NCBI RefSeq assembly: GCF_030254645.1
Contig: NZ_CP116346.1
Location: 372,001 to 436,000 of the forward strand
Direction of reading: 5' to 3'
Origin: Paucibacter sediminis
GTDB taxonomy: Bacteria; Pseudomonadota; Gammaproteobacteria; Burkholderiales; Burkholderiaceae_C
Length of the DNA: 64,000 nucleotides
In this document: piece by piece, positions 38,473 through 47,016 of the stretch
Position numbering within the stretch: position 1 is the stretch's first letter
How the letters are laid out: every line of letters starts with the position of its first letter
Program-made: the position numbers and the translations under genes
The notes under the pieces: generated by a model
Seen by the model: only the letters and a program-made list of their open reading frames with translations
Database searches by the model: none
What the model was told of the DNA's origin: nothing

Positions 38473-40202
38473 GTCTTGTGGTCCTTGTTGCCGAGGCCGC
38501 AGGCCAGCAGTTCGGGCTTGGCGGGCGGCACATGCATCAGGCGCAGGCTTTGCGCCACCAGCTCGCTGAACACCGGCGCGGCCACATGGCCGCCGGCATG
38601 GCCGGCGATGCTGGGCTCGTCCACCATCACCGCGACGACGATGCGCGGCTGCTGGATCGGCGCCAGGCCCACGAACCAGGCGCGGTACTTGCTCTTGTCG
38701 TAGCCGCGGCCGACCTGCTTGTAGGCGGTGCCGGACTTGCCGCCCACCGCATAGCCGGCCACCTGGGCCTCGCGCGCGGTGCCGCCGGGCTCGGTGACGC
38801 TCTGCAGCATCTGGCGCAGCGTCTCGGCGGTCTGCGCCGAGAACACGCGCCGGCCCTGCACCGGGGCGCCGGCGGGCAGCTTCTGGATGCTCAGCGGCAG
38901 CAGCTCGCCGTCGTGCGCGAACACCGTGTAGGCATGGGCCAGCTGCAAGAGCGAGGCCGAGAGGCCGTAGCCATAGCTCATGGTGGCCTGCTCGACCGGC
39001 CGCCACTTCTGGTAGGGCCGCAGGCTGCCGGTGACGGCGCCGGGGAACTGGATCTGCGGGCGCTGGCCCAGGCCGATGGCGCTGTACAGCTCGTGCATCT
39101 CGCGCGGCGGCATTTGCAGCGCCATCTTGAGGGTGCCGATATTGCTGGAGTTCTTGATCACCTCGGCCACCGTCATCACGTCGGCCGGGTGCGCATCGCT
39201 GATGCGATGGCCGGCCATGGTGATGAAACCGGGCGCGGTGACGATGCGGGTGGCGGGCGTGACGCGGCCCGACTCGATCGCCTGCGCGGCGATGAAGGGC
39301 TTCATGGTCGAGCCGGGCTCGAACACATCGGTGAGCGCGCGGTTGCGCAGCTGCTCGCCGCCGCGCTGCTTGCGCTCGTCCGGCTTGAAGCTGGGGTAGT
39401 TGGCCAGCGCCAGCACCTCGCCGCTGCGCGCATCCAGCACCACCGCGCTGCCCGCCTTGGCGCCATGCTTGGCCACCGCGTCGCGCAGGCGCTGGTAGGC
39501 GTAGTACTGGATCTTGGCGTCGATGGCCAGCTCGATGTCCTGGCCGTTGACCGCGTCGACATGGGCGCCCTGATCCTCCACGACGCGGCCCAGGCGGTCG
39601 CGCAGCACGGCGCGCAGGCCGTCCCGGCCCTGCAGCGCGGATTCGAAGGCCAGCTCCAGGCCCTCCTGGCCGCGCTCGTCGGCATTCGTGAAGCCCACCA
39701 CATGGGCGGCGGCCTCGCCCTCGGGATAGCGGCGCTGGTACTCGCGCTCCTGGAACACGCCCTTGAGCTTGAGGGCGCGCACCTGCTCGGCCATGCCGTC
39801 GTCGACCATGCGGCGCAGCCACACGAAGCGGTGCGCGGGGTCCAGCTTGGCGTGCAGATCCGCGTCGCTCATGCCCAGCGCGCGGGCCAGCGCGGCGCGC
39901 TGGGCGGCGTCGCCGTCCAGCTCCGACGGGATGGCCCAGAACGAGGGCATGGCCACGCTGCTGGCCAGCACCTGGCCGCTGCGGTCGATCAGGCGGCCGC
40001 GGCTGGCGGGCAGCTCCTGCTTGTGCAGATAGCGCGCCTCGCCCTGCTGCTGGAAGAAGGCATGGTCCACCGCCTGCACATAGGCGGCGCGCGCCAGCAG
40101 GCCGGTGAAGCCCAGGCCCACCAGCACGAGCAGAAAGCGCGAACGCCACAGCGGCGTGCGTGTGGCGAGCAGGGGGCTGTGGATGCGCGGCGGGCGGGCC
40201 AT
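38466..40202 (-). CDS. Second FtsI-type penicillin-binding protein (tandem paralogue)
   Basis: A 578-residue class B PBP. A short cytoplasmic tail and one membrane helix (about 22-42) are followed by the RGRLIDRSGQVLASS pedestal motif. The transpeptidase domain has complete active-site motifs: S298-T-M-K301, S352-S-N354 and K489-S-G-T492. It is highly similar along its whole length to the gene immediately upstream (for example LRNRALTDVFEPGSTMKP in both), so a tandem duplication of ftsI is clear. It starts inside the stop of the first copy (TGATG) and overlaps murE. It may be a septal backup or a condition-specific transpeptidase. Confidence 0.93.
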   Translation of the reverse strand: MARPPRIHSPLLATRTPLWRSRFLLVLVGLGFTGLLARAAYVQAVDHAFFQQQGEARYLHKQELPASRGRLIDRSGQVLASSVAMPSFWAIPSELDGDAAQRAALARALGMSDADLHAKLDPAHRFVWLRRMVDDGMAEQVRALKLKGVFQEREYQRRYPEGEAAAHVVGFTNADERGQEGLELAFESALQGRDGLRAVLRDRLGRVVEDQGAHVDAVNGQDIELAIDAKIQYYAYQRLRDAVAKHGAKAGSAVVLDARSGEVLALANYPSFKPDERKQRGGEQLRNRALTDVFEPGSTMKPFIAAQAIESGRVTPATRIVTAPGFITMAGHRISDAHPADVMTVAEVIKNSSNIGTLKMALQMPPREMHELYSAIGLGQRPQIQFPGAVTGSLRPYQKWRPVEQATMSYGYGLSASLLQLAHAYTVFAHDGELLPLSIQKLPAGAPVQGRRVFSAQTAETLRQMLQSVTEPGGTAREAQVAGYAVGGKSGTAYKQVGRGYDKSKYRAWFVGLAPIQQPRIVVAVMVDEPSIAGHAGGHVAAPVFSELVAQSLRLMHVPPAKPELLACGLGNKDHKTC

Positions 40203-42001
40203 CAGAAGCTCTCCTCCACCGCCTGCAGCTTGCCGCTGGCAACGATCTGCGGCTTCACCTCCAGATCGGGCGGCACGCCCAGCAGGCGCAGGCTCTGCGC
40301 CACCACCTGGCTGAACACCGGGCCGGCCACCGCGCCGCCGTAGTAGACGCCGTTGCTGGGCTCGTCCACCATCACCGCCACCACGATGCGCGGCTTGCTG
40401 ATCGGCGCGATGCCGACGAACCAGGAGCGGTACTTGTGACCGGCGTAGCTCTTGCCTTCCTGCTTGTGCGCGGTGCCGGACTTGCCGCCCACGCTGTAGC
40501 CGCTCACCATCGCCTGCGGCGCGGTGCCGCCGGGGCCGGCGGCCATCTGCAGCATCTCGCGCACCTGGGCCGCGGTCTTCTCGCTGAACACGCGGATGCC
40601 ATGCACCGGCTCCTTGGCGGTCTGGTGCATCATCGAAATCGGGATCACCTCGCCGTCGCGCGCGAACACGGTGTAGGCGCGCGCCAGCTGCAGCAGCGAG
40701 GCCGAGAGCCCGTAGCCATAGCTCATGGTCGCCTGCTCGATCGGGCGCCAGCTCTTGTAGGGCCGCAGCTTGCCGGTCACCGTGCCGGGGAAGTTGATCT
40801 GCGGACGCTGACCCAGGCCGATGGCGGTGAACATCTCGTGCATCTCGCGCGCCTGCATCTGCAGGGCCAGCTTGGTGATGCCGACGTTGGAGGATTTCTG
40901 GATCACCTCGGCGGCGGTGAGCACGCCATGCGGGTGGGCGTCGGTGATCACCGAGCCGGTCACCGTCATGCGGCCGGGCGCGGTGTCGATCGGGGTCTGG
41001 GGCGTGACGCGGCCGGTCTCCAGCGCCAGCGCCATCACCAGCGGCTTCATGGTCGAGCCGGGCTCGAACACATCGGTGAGCGCGCGGTTGCGCAGCTGCT
41101 CGCCGCTGAGGTTCTTGCGCTCGCCGGGGTTGTAGCTGGGGAAGTTGGCGAGCGCCAGCACCTCGCCGGTCTGCACGTCCAACACCACCACCGAGCCAGC
41201 CTTGGCCTTGTGCTCGGCCACCGCATCGCGCACGCGCTGGTAGGCGAAGAACTGCACCTTGGCGTCGATGGAGAGATCGATGTCGCGGCCGTTGGCGGGC
41301 GGCACGCGCTCGCCCATGTCCTCGACCACGCGGCCGAGGCGGTCGCGCACCACGGCGCGCGAGCCGTCGCGGCCCTGCAGGTCCTTCTGGAAGGCCAGCT
41401 CGATGCCCTCCTGGCCCTTCTCTTCCAGATTGGTGAAGCCCACCACATGGGCGGCCGCCTCGCCCTCGGGATACTGGCGCTTGTACTCGCGATCCTGGAA
41501 CACGCCCTTGAGATTGAGCGCCTTGATGCGGGCGGCGGTGTCGTCGTCGGCCTGGCGGCGCAGGAACACGAAGCGCGTGGCCGGGTCCAGCTGCTTTTCC
41601 AGCTGCTGCTGGCTGATGCCGAGGATCTTGGCAAGCTCGCGGCGCTTGGCCGGATCGCTGTCGACCTCCTTGGGGAAGGCCCAGATCGAGGGCACGGCCA
41701 CGCTGCTGGCCAGCACCTGGCCGCTGCGGTCATTGATGCGGCCGCGGCTGGCGGGCAGCTCCACGGTATGGGCGTAGCGCGCCTCGCCCTGGCGCTGGAA
41801 GAACTCCTCGCCGATCACCTGGATGTAGGCGGCGCGCGCCAGCAGGCCGGCAAAGGCCAGGCCCACCAGGGCGACCAGAAAGCGCGAGCGCCAGGGCGGG
41901 GTCTTGGAGGCCAGCAGCGGGCTGGTGGAATAGCTCACGCTGCGCGTGTTGTGGGCGCGCGCGCCGCTGGTGGCGGCGGAGTTGCGCCTGAACTTCATCA
42001 C
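40202..42001 (-). CDS. ftsI: Peptidoglycan D,D-transpeptidase FtsI (PBP3)
   Basis: A 599-residue class B PBP crosslinking septal peptidoglycan. It has a cytoplasmic tail of about 38 residues, one membrane helix (about 40-60), the pedestal motif RGRINDRSGQVLASS, then S316-T-M-K319, S370-S-N372 and K507-S-G-T510. The position right after ftsL and the longer N-terminal tail make this the orthologue of classical ftsI. The start could be GTG at 42001 or the next codon, ATG at 41998; both overlap the ftsL stop. Confidence 0.95.
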   Translation of the reverse strand: MMKFRRNSAATSGARAHNTRSVSYSTSPLLASKTPPWRSRFLVALVGLAFAGLLARAAYIQVIGEEFFQRQGEARYAHTVELPASRGRINDRSGQVLASSVAVPSIWAFPKEVDSDPAKRRELAKILGISQQQLEKQLDPATRFVFLRRQADDDTAARIKALNLKGVFQDREYKRQYPEGEAAAHVVGFTNLEEKGQEGIELAFQKDLQGRDGSRAVVRDRLGRVVEDMGERVPPANGRDIDLSIDAKVQFFAYQRVRDAVAEHKAKAGSVVVLDVQTGEVLALANFPSYNPGERKNLSGEQLRNRALTDVFEPGSTMKPLVMALALETGRVTPQTPIDTAPGRMTVTGSVITDAHPHGVLTAAEVIQKSSNVGITKLALQMQAREMHEMFTAIGLGQRPQINFPGTVTGKLRPYKSWRPIEQATMSYGYGLSASLLQLARAYTVFARDGEVIPISMMHQTAKEPVHGIRVFSEKTAAQVREMLQMAAGPGGTAPQAMVSGYSVGGKSGTAHKQEGKSYAGHKYRSWFVGIAPISKPRIVVAVMVDEPSNGVYYGGAVAGPVFSQVVAQSLRLLGVPPDLEVKPQIVASGKLQAVEESF

Positions 42002-42327
42002 TGCGTGCCTCCGGCAATGGCTGCCGAGGCGGCGCGCGCCGTGCCACCGTCCAGCGCCTGGCCCGTGGTTTGCGTAGCGGTTTGCGTAATGGCCGGCGTG
42101 ATCGCGCGCATGCGCAGGCGCTCGCGCGCCACCTGCTCGACGCGCAGATTGGTGGCCTGGGCATGGCGCTCGGCCTGCAGGCGCTGGTAATCGGCATCGA
42201 GGCGGCGTGCCTCGGTCTGGGCGCGGTCCAGCTCGGTGAACAGGCGGCGCGCCTCATAGGCGTTGCGCACCATGTAGAGGCCCGACAGCAGCACCGCCAG
42301 CAGCAGCAGGAAGTTGATGCGGCTCAC
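41998..42327 (-). CDS. ftsL: Cell division protein FtsL
   Basis: A 109-residue bitopic protein with a membrane helix (about 4-20, [17 protein letters not shown]) followed by a coiled coil (about 22-75, [20 protein letters not shown]). The C-terminal tail is Ala/Thr-rich. It forms the FtsQLB complex. The start is GTG, overlapping the rsmH stop as GTGA, and the position between rsmH and ftsI is canonical. Confidence 0.94.
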   Translation of the reverse strand: MSRINFLLLLAVLLSGLYMVRNAYEARRLFTELDRAQTEARRLDADYQRLQAERHAQATNLRVEQVARERLRMRAITPAITQTATQTTGQALDGGTARAASAAIAGGTQ

Positions 42328-43340
42328 CGCTTCGCTCCCTTGCGCCTGGCGGCCTTGGCGTCCCGCGCCGGTGCGGGCTCGAGCGGCGCATCGGTGCGTT
42401 CGGCCACGCGCAGGATGGCCGAGCGCGAACGCGGGTTGGCGCGCACCTCGGTCTCGCTGGGCTTGATGCGGCCCAGCGCCGTCAGTGCCAACGCCTTGGG
42501 TGCGGCGAACATGGCGCGCCGATCCACCACTTCCTTGCTATGCGAAGCGATGAAGGTCTTGACGATGCGGTCTTCCAGCGAGTGGAAGCTGATCACGCTG
42601 AGCCGCCCGCCGGGCAGCAGCATCTGCAGGGCCGCGTTCAGCCCCTGCTCGAGCTCTTCAAGCTCGGCGTTGACGTAAATCCGTAACGCTTGAAATGTGC
42701 GCGTTGCAGGGTCCTGGCCCGGTTCGCGGGTTTTGACTGCACCAGCCACGACTTGGGAAAGCTCGGCAGTGCTTCGAACAGCACTCCCGCTCTCCCGGCG
42801 AGCAACAAGCGCCTTTGCAATCTGTGCAGCAAACCGTTCTTCCCCATAGTCGCGTATGACCTCGGCAATTTGGCGCTCGTCGGCACGCGCCAGGAAATCG
42901 GCGGCACTCTCGCCGCGCGTGGTGTCCATGCGCATGTCCAGCGGCCCCTCGAAGCGGAAGCTGAACCCGCGCGCGGGGTTGTCAATCTGCGGGCTCGACA
43001 CGCCCAGGTCCAGCAGCACGCCGTGCACCCGCTGGATGCCCAGGGCCTCGAGCTGGGCGCGCATGTCGGCAAAAGGGGCGTGGCAGATAGAAAAACGCGG
43101 GTCCGTGACCCGCGTCTCGCCGGTGGTGGCCGCTGCGATGGCCTCGGGGTCGCGATCGATCGCGATCAACCTCCCCTGCGGCCCGAGCTTCTCCAGCAGC
43201 AGGCGCGAATGGCCGCCGCGGCCGAAGGTGCCGTCTACATAGATGCCGTTGGGATCGTTCAGCACCCCGTCCACGGTCTCGTGCAGCAGCACGGTGGTGT
43301 GCGAAAAGCCGGGCGTCGCGGGCGTCGTCATCTCGCTCAT
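42324..43340 (-). CDS. rsmH: 16S rRNA m4C1402 methyltransferase
   Basis: A 338-residue SAM-dependent methyltransferase (formerly mraW). It has [15 protein letters not shown], the SAM motif [36 protein letters not shown], and [14 protein letters not shown]. The C-terminal tail is basic. Between about 42665 and 42860 the codons change sharply (TTA, GCT, GCA, CTT, ATA), although the encoded protein is conserved. Its ATG overlaps the mraZ stop (TGATG). Confidence 0.96.
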   Translation of the reverse strand: MSEMTTPATPGFSHTTVLLHETVDGVLNDPNGIYVDGTFGRGGHSRLLLEKLGPQGRLIAIDRDPEAIAAATTGETRVTDPRFSICHAPFADMRAQLEALGIQRVHGVLLDLGVSSPQIDNPARGFSFRFEGPLDMRMDTTRGESAADFLARADERQIAEVIRDYGEERFAAQIAKALVARRESGSAVRSTAELSQVVAGAVKTREPGQDPATRTFQALRIYVNAELEELEQGLNAALQMLLPGGRLSVISFHSLEDRIVKTFIASHSKEVVDRRAMFAAPKALALTALGRIKPSETEVRANPRSRSAILRVAERTDAPLEPAPARDAKAARRKGAKR

Positions 43341-43768
43341 CAGAAGCTGAAATCCTTGAGTGCGTCCGGCAGTTCGGACTGCATCACCTGGGCCTCGTGC
43401 GCCGCATAGGCGGCCGCGTCCCAGAGTTCGAAGTGGCTGCCCATGCCCAGCAGCATCACGTCCTTCTGCAGCGCGGCACTGGCGCGCAGCTCGGGCGCGA
43501 TCAGGATGCGCGCCGCGCTGTCGATCTCGACGTCCTGGGCATTGCCCAGGAACACACGCTTCCAGCCCGAGGCCGACATCGGCAAGGCGGCGATGCGATC
43601 GCGGAAGTTTTCCCAGGCCGGCCGTGGGAACACCATCAGGCAACCCTCGGGGTGCTTGGTGAGGGTGAGCTGGCCGGCGCACAGCGCCTGCAGCACCTCG
43701 CGGTGGCGTGTAGGGACGGACAAACGCCCCTTGGCGTCCATCGCCAAGGCACTCGCCCCTTGAAACAC
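43340..43768 (-). CDS. mraZ: Transcriptional regulator MraZ
   Basis: A 142-residue AbrB-like DNA-binding protein that represses its own dcw operon in other bacteria. It has two SpoVT-like halves: [22 protein letters not shown] and [21 protein letters not shown], with the DxxGR and DxxxR motifs. The start is the GTG at 43768, giving the family length and the FQGAS N-terminus; the frame extends upstream but covers the promoter. It is the first gene of the dcw operon. Confidence 0.95.
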   Translation of the reverse strand: MFQGASALAMDAKGRLSVPTRHREVLQALCAGQLTLTKHPEGCLMVFPRPAWENFRDRIAALPMSASGWKRVFLGNAQDVEIDSAARILIAPELRASAALQKDVMLLGMGSHFELWDAAAYAAHEAQVMQSELPDALKDFSF

Positions 43769-43774
43769 AAAATT

Positions 43775-43810
43775 CGCCACAGCGACCCACCAAATGACAG
43801 TTTTTCCCAC
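43775..43810 (-). promoter_or_regulatory. Candidate MraZ operator (four boxes at 10-bp spacing)
   Basis: On the minus strand TGGGA, TGTCA, TGGGT and TGGCG follow each other with exactly 5 bases between them (10-bp period), just upstream of the mraZ start. MraZ is known to bind TGGG-type pentamers repeated every 10 bp in its own promoter. The second and fourth boxes are degenerate. Confidence 0.65.
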
Positions 43811-43837
43811 TTTACTTACGCAACCGCCGCAGGTCAA
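43809..43837 (-). promoter_or_regulatory. Sigma70-type promoter of the dcw operon
   Basis: TTGACC at 43832-43837 and TAAAGT at 43809-43814 are separated by exactly 17 bases on the minus strand. Transcription would begin near 43802, so the candidate MraZ boxes cover the -10 and the early transcribed region. Confidence 0.7.
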
Positions 43838-43840
43838 GGC

Positions 43841-44105
43841 AAATCGCGTTTTTTCCCAATGAAATCAACTACTTAGAAACGATAGCTGCGAGAGCCCGCA
43901 AATAAAAGTTGTTCAAAAAGAAGGACTTGCAAACCTGTCTGCAAGTGGTGGATGAAGAAAACAGGCCTCCCGGCCGGCCAGCGGCGCCACCCAGGCGCGC
44001 CAAACCTCGATTGTCGCGGCCCAGCCGCCCGCTGCGGCGGCCGGGCGCTGCTTTAGGCAGCGCTCCCGGGGCGAAACAGCCCCTCGGCGGGAACAGCGAG
44101 CCCGC
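43841..44105. other. Intergenic region between mraZ promoter and the AraC-type gene
   Basis: The first part is AT-rich. From about 43965 it turns GC-rich with a strong hairpin at 44042-44068 (CGGGCGCTGC / GCAGCGC-T-CCCG) and a neighbouring GGGGC/GCCCC hairpin. These lie just downstream of the AraC-type gene and may end its transcript, though no T-run follows. I see no convincing gene here. Confidence 0.5.
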
Positions 44106-45215
44106 TCAGTGACGTTGCAACAGCTCGCTGGGGCTGCAGGCAAACCAGCGCTGGCAGCTGCGCGACAGGGCGGCCTGCTCCGAGTAGCCCAGCATCAGCG
44201 CAATTTGCGCCAGGCTGGGTCGCGCGGACTGGCGCAGCAGCTCCACGAAATAGTCACGGCGCGCCTCGTCCAGCAGCTGCGGAAACGGGCAACCCTCCCT
44301 GGCCAGCCGGCGCTGCAGGCTTTTCTCGTGTAGGGACAACTCCGCGGCGATATCGGCCTGCTTCACCCGCCCCATGCCAAGGCGCTGGCGCAGCAGGCGG
44401 CGCACGCCTTCCGATACCAGCTCGCCCGATTTCGGGAAACGGCTGTCGATATAGCTGGTTGCCATCTTGATGCGCAATTCGTTCCGCCCCGGCAGCGGGC
44501 GCTTCAGCTCCGCCTCGGCAATACGAATGGCCGCAAACGGCGCATTGAATCTGCACTCGCATGAGAAATAGGCCTGATACTTGTCCGCAGCGCTCAGCGC
44601 CTCGTGCGGAAACATCACGAGCAAATCATCACCGCGATTTTCGCGCACAAATCTCAGGGCCCGCACCAAGGACACCAGAATGTATTCGGTGACCTGTTTG
44701 AAACTCGCCGGCCGGCCATCGTTCACCGTCAGGATCAAATCCACCATCCCGGCCTGCCCCCGCACCGGCGCGAGCGTGGGCTGAAACACCGTGCTGTAGA
44801 CATGCCCATATTGGGTAATCAGCGCCAGCGCCTCGCTGAGGGTATTGGCATGCCGCATCAGCACCACCACGGGCCCTTCGAAATATTCATCCGGCCCCTG
44901 CCCCATGCGTAAACCGAAATCGGGGCAGCGCCCCGCCTCGGCGGTATTTTCAAGCAGTTGCACGAACAGCTGATACGGGATGAATTCATCACCCGAGATC
45001 GGCTGCTCCAATACCAGACCGAGGCGCTTCATCTGCGCATATGGATCGACCGCCACGGCCTGGGCCGCCCATTCGTAATCCTGCAGGGCAACGGAGCGAA
45101 TCAGCGCTGGCATGAATCTAGGCGTTGAGCGGAATTCGGTGAATACCCGCATGTCCGCGGGAGTTAAATGAATGTCTGCCGGGGTCAATTCTTTGCAGAC
45201 GCAATCATGCACCAT
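44106..45215 (-). CDS. AraC family transcriptional regulator (Arabinose_bd plus HTH_18 type)
   Basis: A regulator of up to 369 residues. The N-terminal two thirds match the 'Arabinose-binding' domain of OruR-like regulators (DPYAQMKRLGLVLEQP, FGLRMGQG). The C-terminal about 100 residues hold two helix-turn-helices (DIAAELSLHEKSLQRRLAREG, then ALMLGYSEQAALSRSCQRW). Codon use is less GC-biased than that of its neighbours, suggesting later acquisition. It is divergent from the beta-helix lipoprotein gene, a likely target. The start is uncertain: MRVFTEF about 22 codons downstream is possible. Confidence 0.87.
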   Translation of the reverse strand: MVHDCVCKELTPADIHLTPADMRVFTEFRSTPRFMPALIRSVALQDYEWAAQAVAVDPYAQMKRLGLVLEQPISGDEFIPYQLFVQLLENTAEAGRCPDFGLRMGQGPDEYFEGPVVVLMRHANTLSEALALITQYGHVYSTVFQPTLAPVRGQAGMVDLILTVNDGRPASFKQVTEYILVSLVRALRFVRENRGDDLLVMFPHEALSAADKYQAYFSCECRFNAPFAAIRIAEAELKRPLPGRNELRIKMATSYIDSRFPKSGELVSEGVRRLLRQRLGMGRVKQADIAAELSLHEKSLQRRLAREGCPFPQLLDEARRDYFVELLRQSARPSLAQIALMLGYSEQAALSRSCQRWFACSPSELLQRH

Positions 45216-45310
45216 CCTCGTGCCAGTTTTGACATTTGCTAATGCGCGCGCCCGTTTCGGGCTGAGCCCAGCGCGCCGCGGCGGCGTCTTCTAGACACAG
45301 GAAATCACCC

Positions 45311-46948
45311 ATGCCCTTGCATCGCGACCCCAAATTCGCGCTTTTGTTTTCCATGCTCACCGCCGCGGCGCTGGCGGGCTGCGGCGGCGGAAGCGACCCT
45401 GCACCGCAGGCTCAAACCATCAGCTTCGCCGCACCGGCGACCCAGACCATGGGCACGGCCGCGGCCGCGCTGAGCGCCACGGCCAGCTCCGGCCTGCCGG
45501 TCAGCCTGGCGTCCAAGACCGCCGCGGTCTGCACGCTGAGCGGCAGCACACTGGTGCTGGTGTCCGCCGGCACCTGCTCGGTGGAGGCCACGCAGGCGGG
45601 CAACGCGGCCTGGCTGGCCGCCACGCCGGTAACGGTGAGCTTCAGCGTCAACGTGGCCGGCACCATCGTCACGGCGGCCAAGATGAACGACCTGGACCTG
45701 AACGCGATCCTGCTCGCCGCCAAGGACGGTGACACCATCACCATGCCGGCCGGCCGGTTCGCCATGCTGGGCCCCTTGCAGCTCTCGGGCAAGAAGAACA
45801 TCACCATGCTGGGTGCCGGCAACGGCAAGGACCCAAGCAAGGACACCATCCTCTCGTTCAAGACAGCGCTGACGCAGAACGGCCTGTCGGCCAGCAGCCT
45901 GGACACGGTGAGCTTCAAGAAGTTCGCCATCGAGGATGCGTCGGGCAATGCGCTGTTCATCACCAACTCCAAGAACATCGTGATGGACACGATGCGCGCC
46001 GAATGGGTGACCGATCCGCAGCAGACCTCGACCATGGCCTACGGCCTCTACCCGGTGAAGAGCGACAACATCCTGGTGACCAACAGCATCGTGGTCGGCA
46101 GCCGCGATGCCGGCGTCTATGTGGGCCAGTCGACCAATATCCGCGTGACCAACAACGACGTGTACTACAACGTCGCCGGCGTGGAGATCGAGAACTCGCA
46201 CAACGCCATCGTCGAAGGCAACAACGTGCATGAGAACACCGGGGGCATCCTGGTCTTCGCCCTGCCCGGCCCGACGCGCTTCCTCAACACCAGCGGCGTG
46301 GTGGTGCGCAACAACACCATCGTGAACAACAACCTGCCGCCGGCCGCCAATGCGCAGGGCCTGGTGCTGACGATCCCCCCCGGCACCGGCGTGATGGTGC
46401 TGGCCTCGCAGAACACCGAGGTCCATGGCAACACCATCACCAAGCACCAAACCACCGGTGTGCTGATCACCTCGGCGATAGCGGCACAGATCCCCTTCAA
46501 CCCGGCCACCAAGGACGACCAGGGCAAGGTCTACGACCCCTACGAGCGCGGCATCTATGTGCACAACAACAAGATCAGCGATTTCGGTGCCACGCCGGGC
46601 GGCGCGTTTGCCGATCCGGCCGGCCTGGGCCAGTTCACGCAGGGCTTCTTCGCCACGCTGAAGGCCTTCCCGCAGCCGCAGAACTTCCCCGCCGTCATGT
46701 GGGACGGCATCGTCGATCCCGCCACCGGCAGCGGCGTGCAGGTCAATGGCAGCGGCGGCAGCTATGCCGGCAATCTGCAGGTCTGCTCCAAGAGCAACGA
46801 CATCAGCGCGCCCGCCGGCGCCGTGATTTCGTACGAGAACATCGACCTGAACCTGCTGGCATTGCTGGCCGGCGGCAACCCGGACTTCCCGAGCCCCGCC
46901 CGCATGAACTGCGTCATCACGCTGCCCGCCGTGACCGGGCTGCCCTGA
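45311..46948 (+). CDS. Parallel beta-helix repeat lipoprotein (TIGR03805-like)
   Basis: A 545-residue exported lipoprotein with a signal peptide and LAGC lipobox (Cys near 24) followed by a Gly/Ser linker. Residues about 36-117 form one copy of a surface-protein beta-sandwich module (TISFAAPATQTMGTAAAALSA, GLPVSLAS). Residues about 118-440 are a right-handed beta-helix with repeated N/T-rich rungs (NILVTNSIVV, NIRVTNNDVYYN, NAIVEGNNVHENTGGI). The diheme cytochrome gene follows, the known pairing of this family; its function is undefined. The mature protein is probably anchored at the outer membrane. Confidence 0.82.
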   Translation: MPLHRDPKFALLFSMLTAAALAGCGGGSDPAPQAQTISFAAPATQTMGTAAAALSATASSGLPVSLASKTAAVCTLSGSTLVLVSAGTCSVEATQAGNAAWLAATPVTVSFSVNVAGTIVTAAKMNDLDLNAILLAAKDGDTITMPAGRFAMLGPLQLSGKKNITMLGAGNGKDPSKDTILSFKTALTQNGLSASSLDTVSFKKFAIEDASGNALFITNSKNIVMDTMRAEWVTDPQQTSTMAYGLYPVKSDNILVTNSIVVGSRDAGVYVGQSTNIRVTNNDVYYNVAGVEIENSHNAIVEGNNVHENTGGILVFALPGPTRFLNTSGVVVRNNTIVNNNLPPAANAQGLVLTIPPGTGVMVLASQNTEVHGNTITKHQTTGVLITSAIAAQIPFNPATKDDQGKVYDPYERGIYVHNNKISDFGATPGGAFADPAGLGQFTQGFFATLKAFPQPQNFPAVMWDGIVDPATGSGVQVNGSGGSYAGNLQVCSKSNDISAPAGAVISYENIDLNLLALLAGGNPDFPSPARMNCVITLPAVTGLP

Positions 46949-47016
46949 GCGCCCGCGCCCGCCCATCCACAAGGGGTGCTCATCGAGCCCCCTTTTCCTG
47001 TTTCAAAAGACCCGTC

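Noticed and set aside
38473-40242. In-frame open extension upstream of murE of nearly 600 codons
   Set aside because: It lies over the second ftsI gene in another frame and its translation has no recognisable domain; MurE has normal length from the ATG at 38472.
42690-43409. Plus-strand frame over rsmH with less biased amino acids
   Set aside because: The better-looking composition comes from the atypical codon patch in rsmH itself; rsmH motifs are intact through the region.
43909-44112. Short plus-strand frame (67 codons) in the gap after the mraZ promoter
   Set aside because: No ribosome site, Pro/Arg-rich translation and overlap with hairpins; not supported as a gene.
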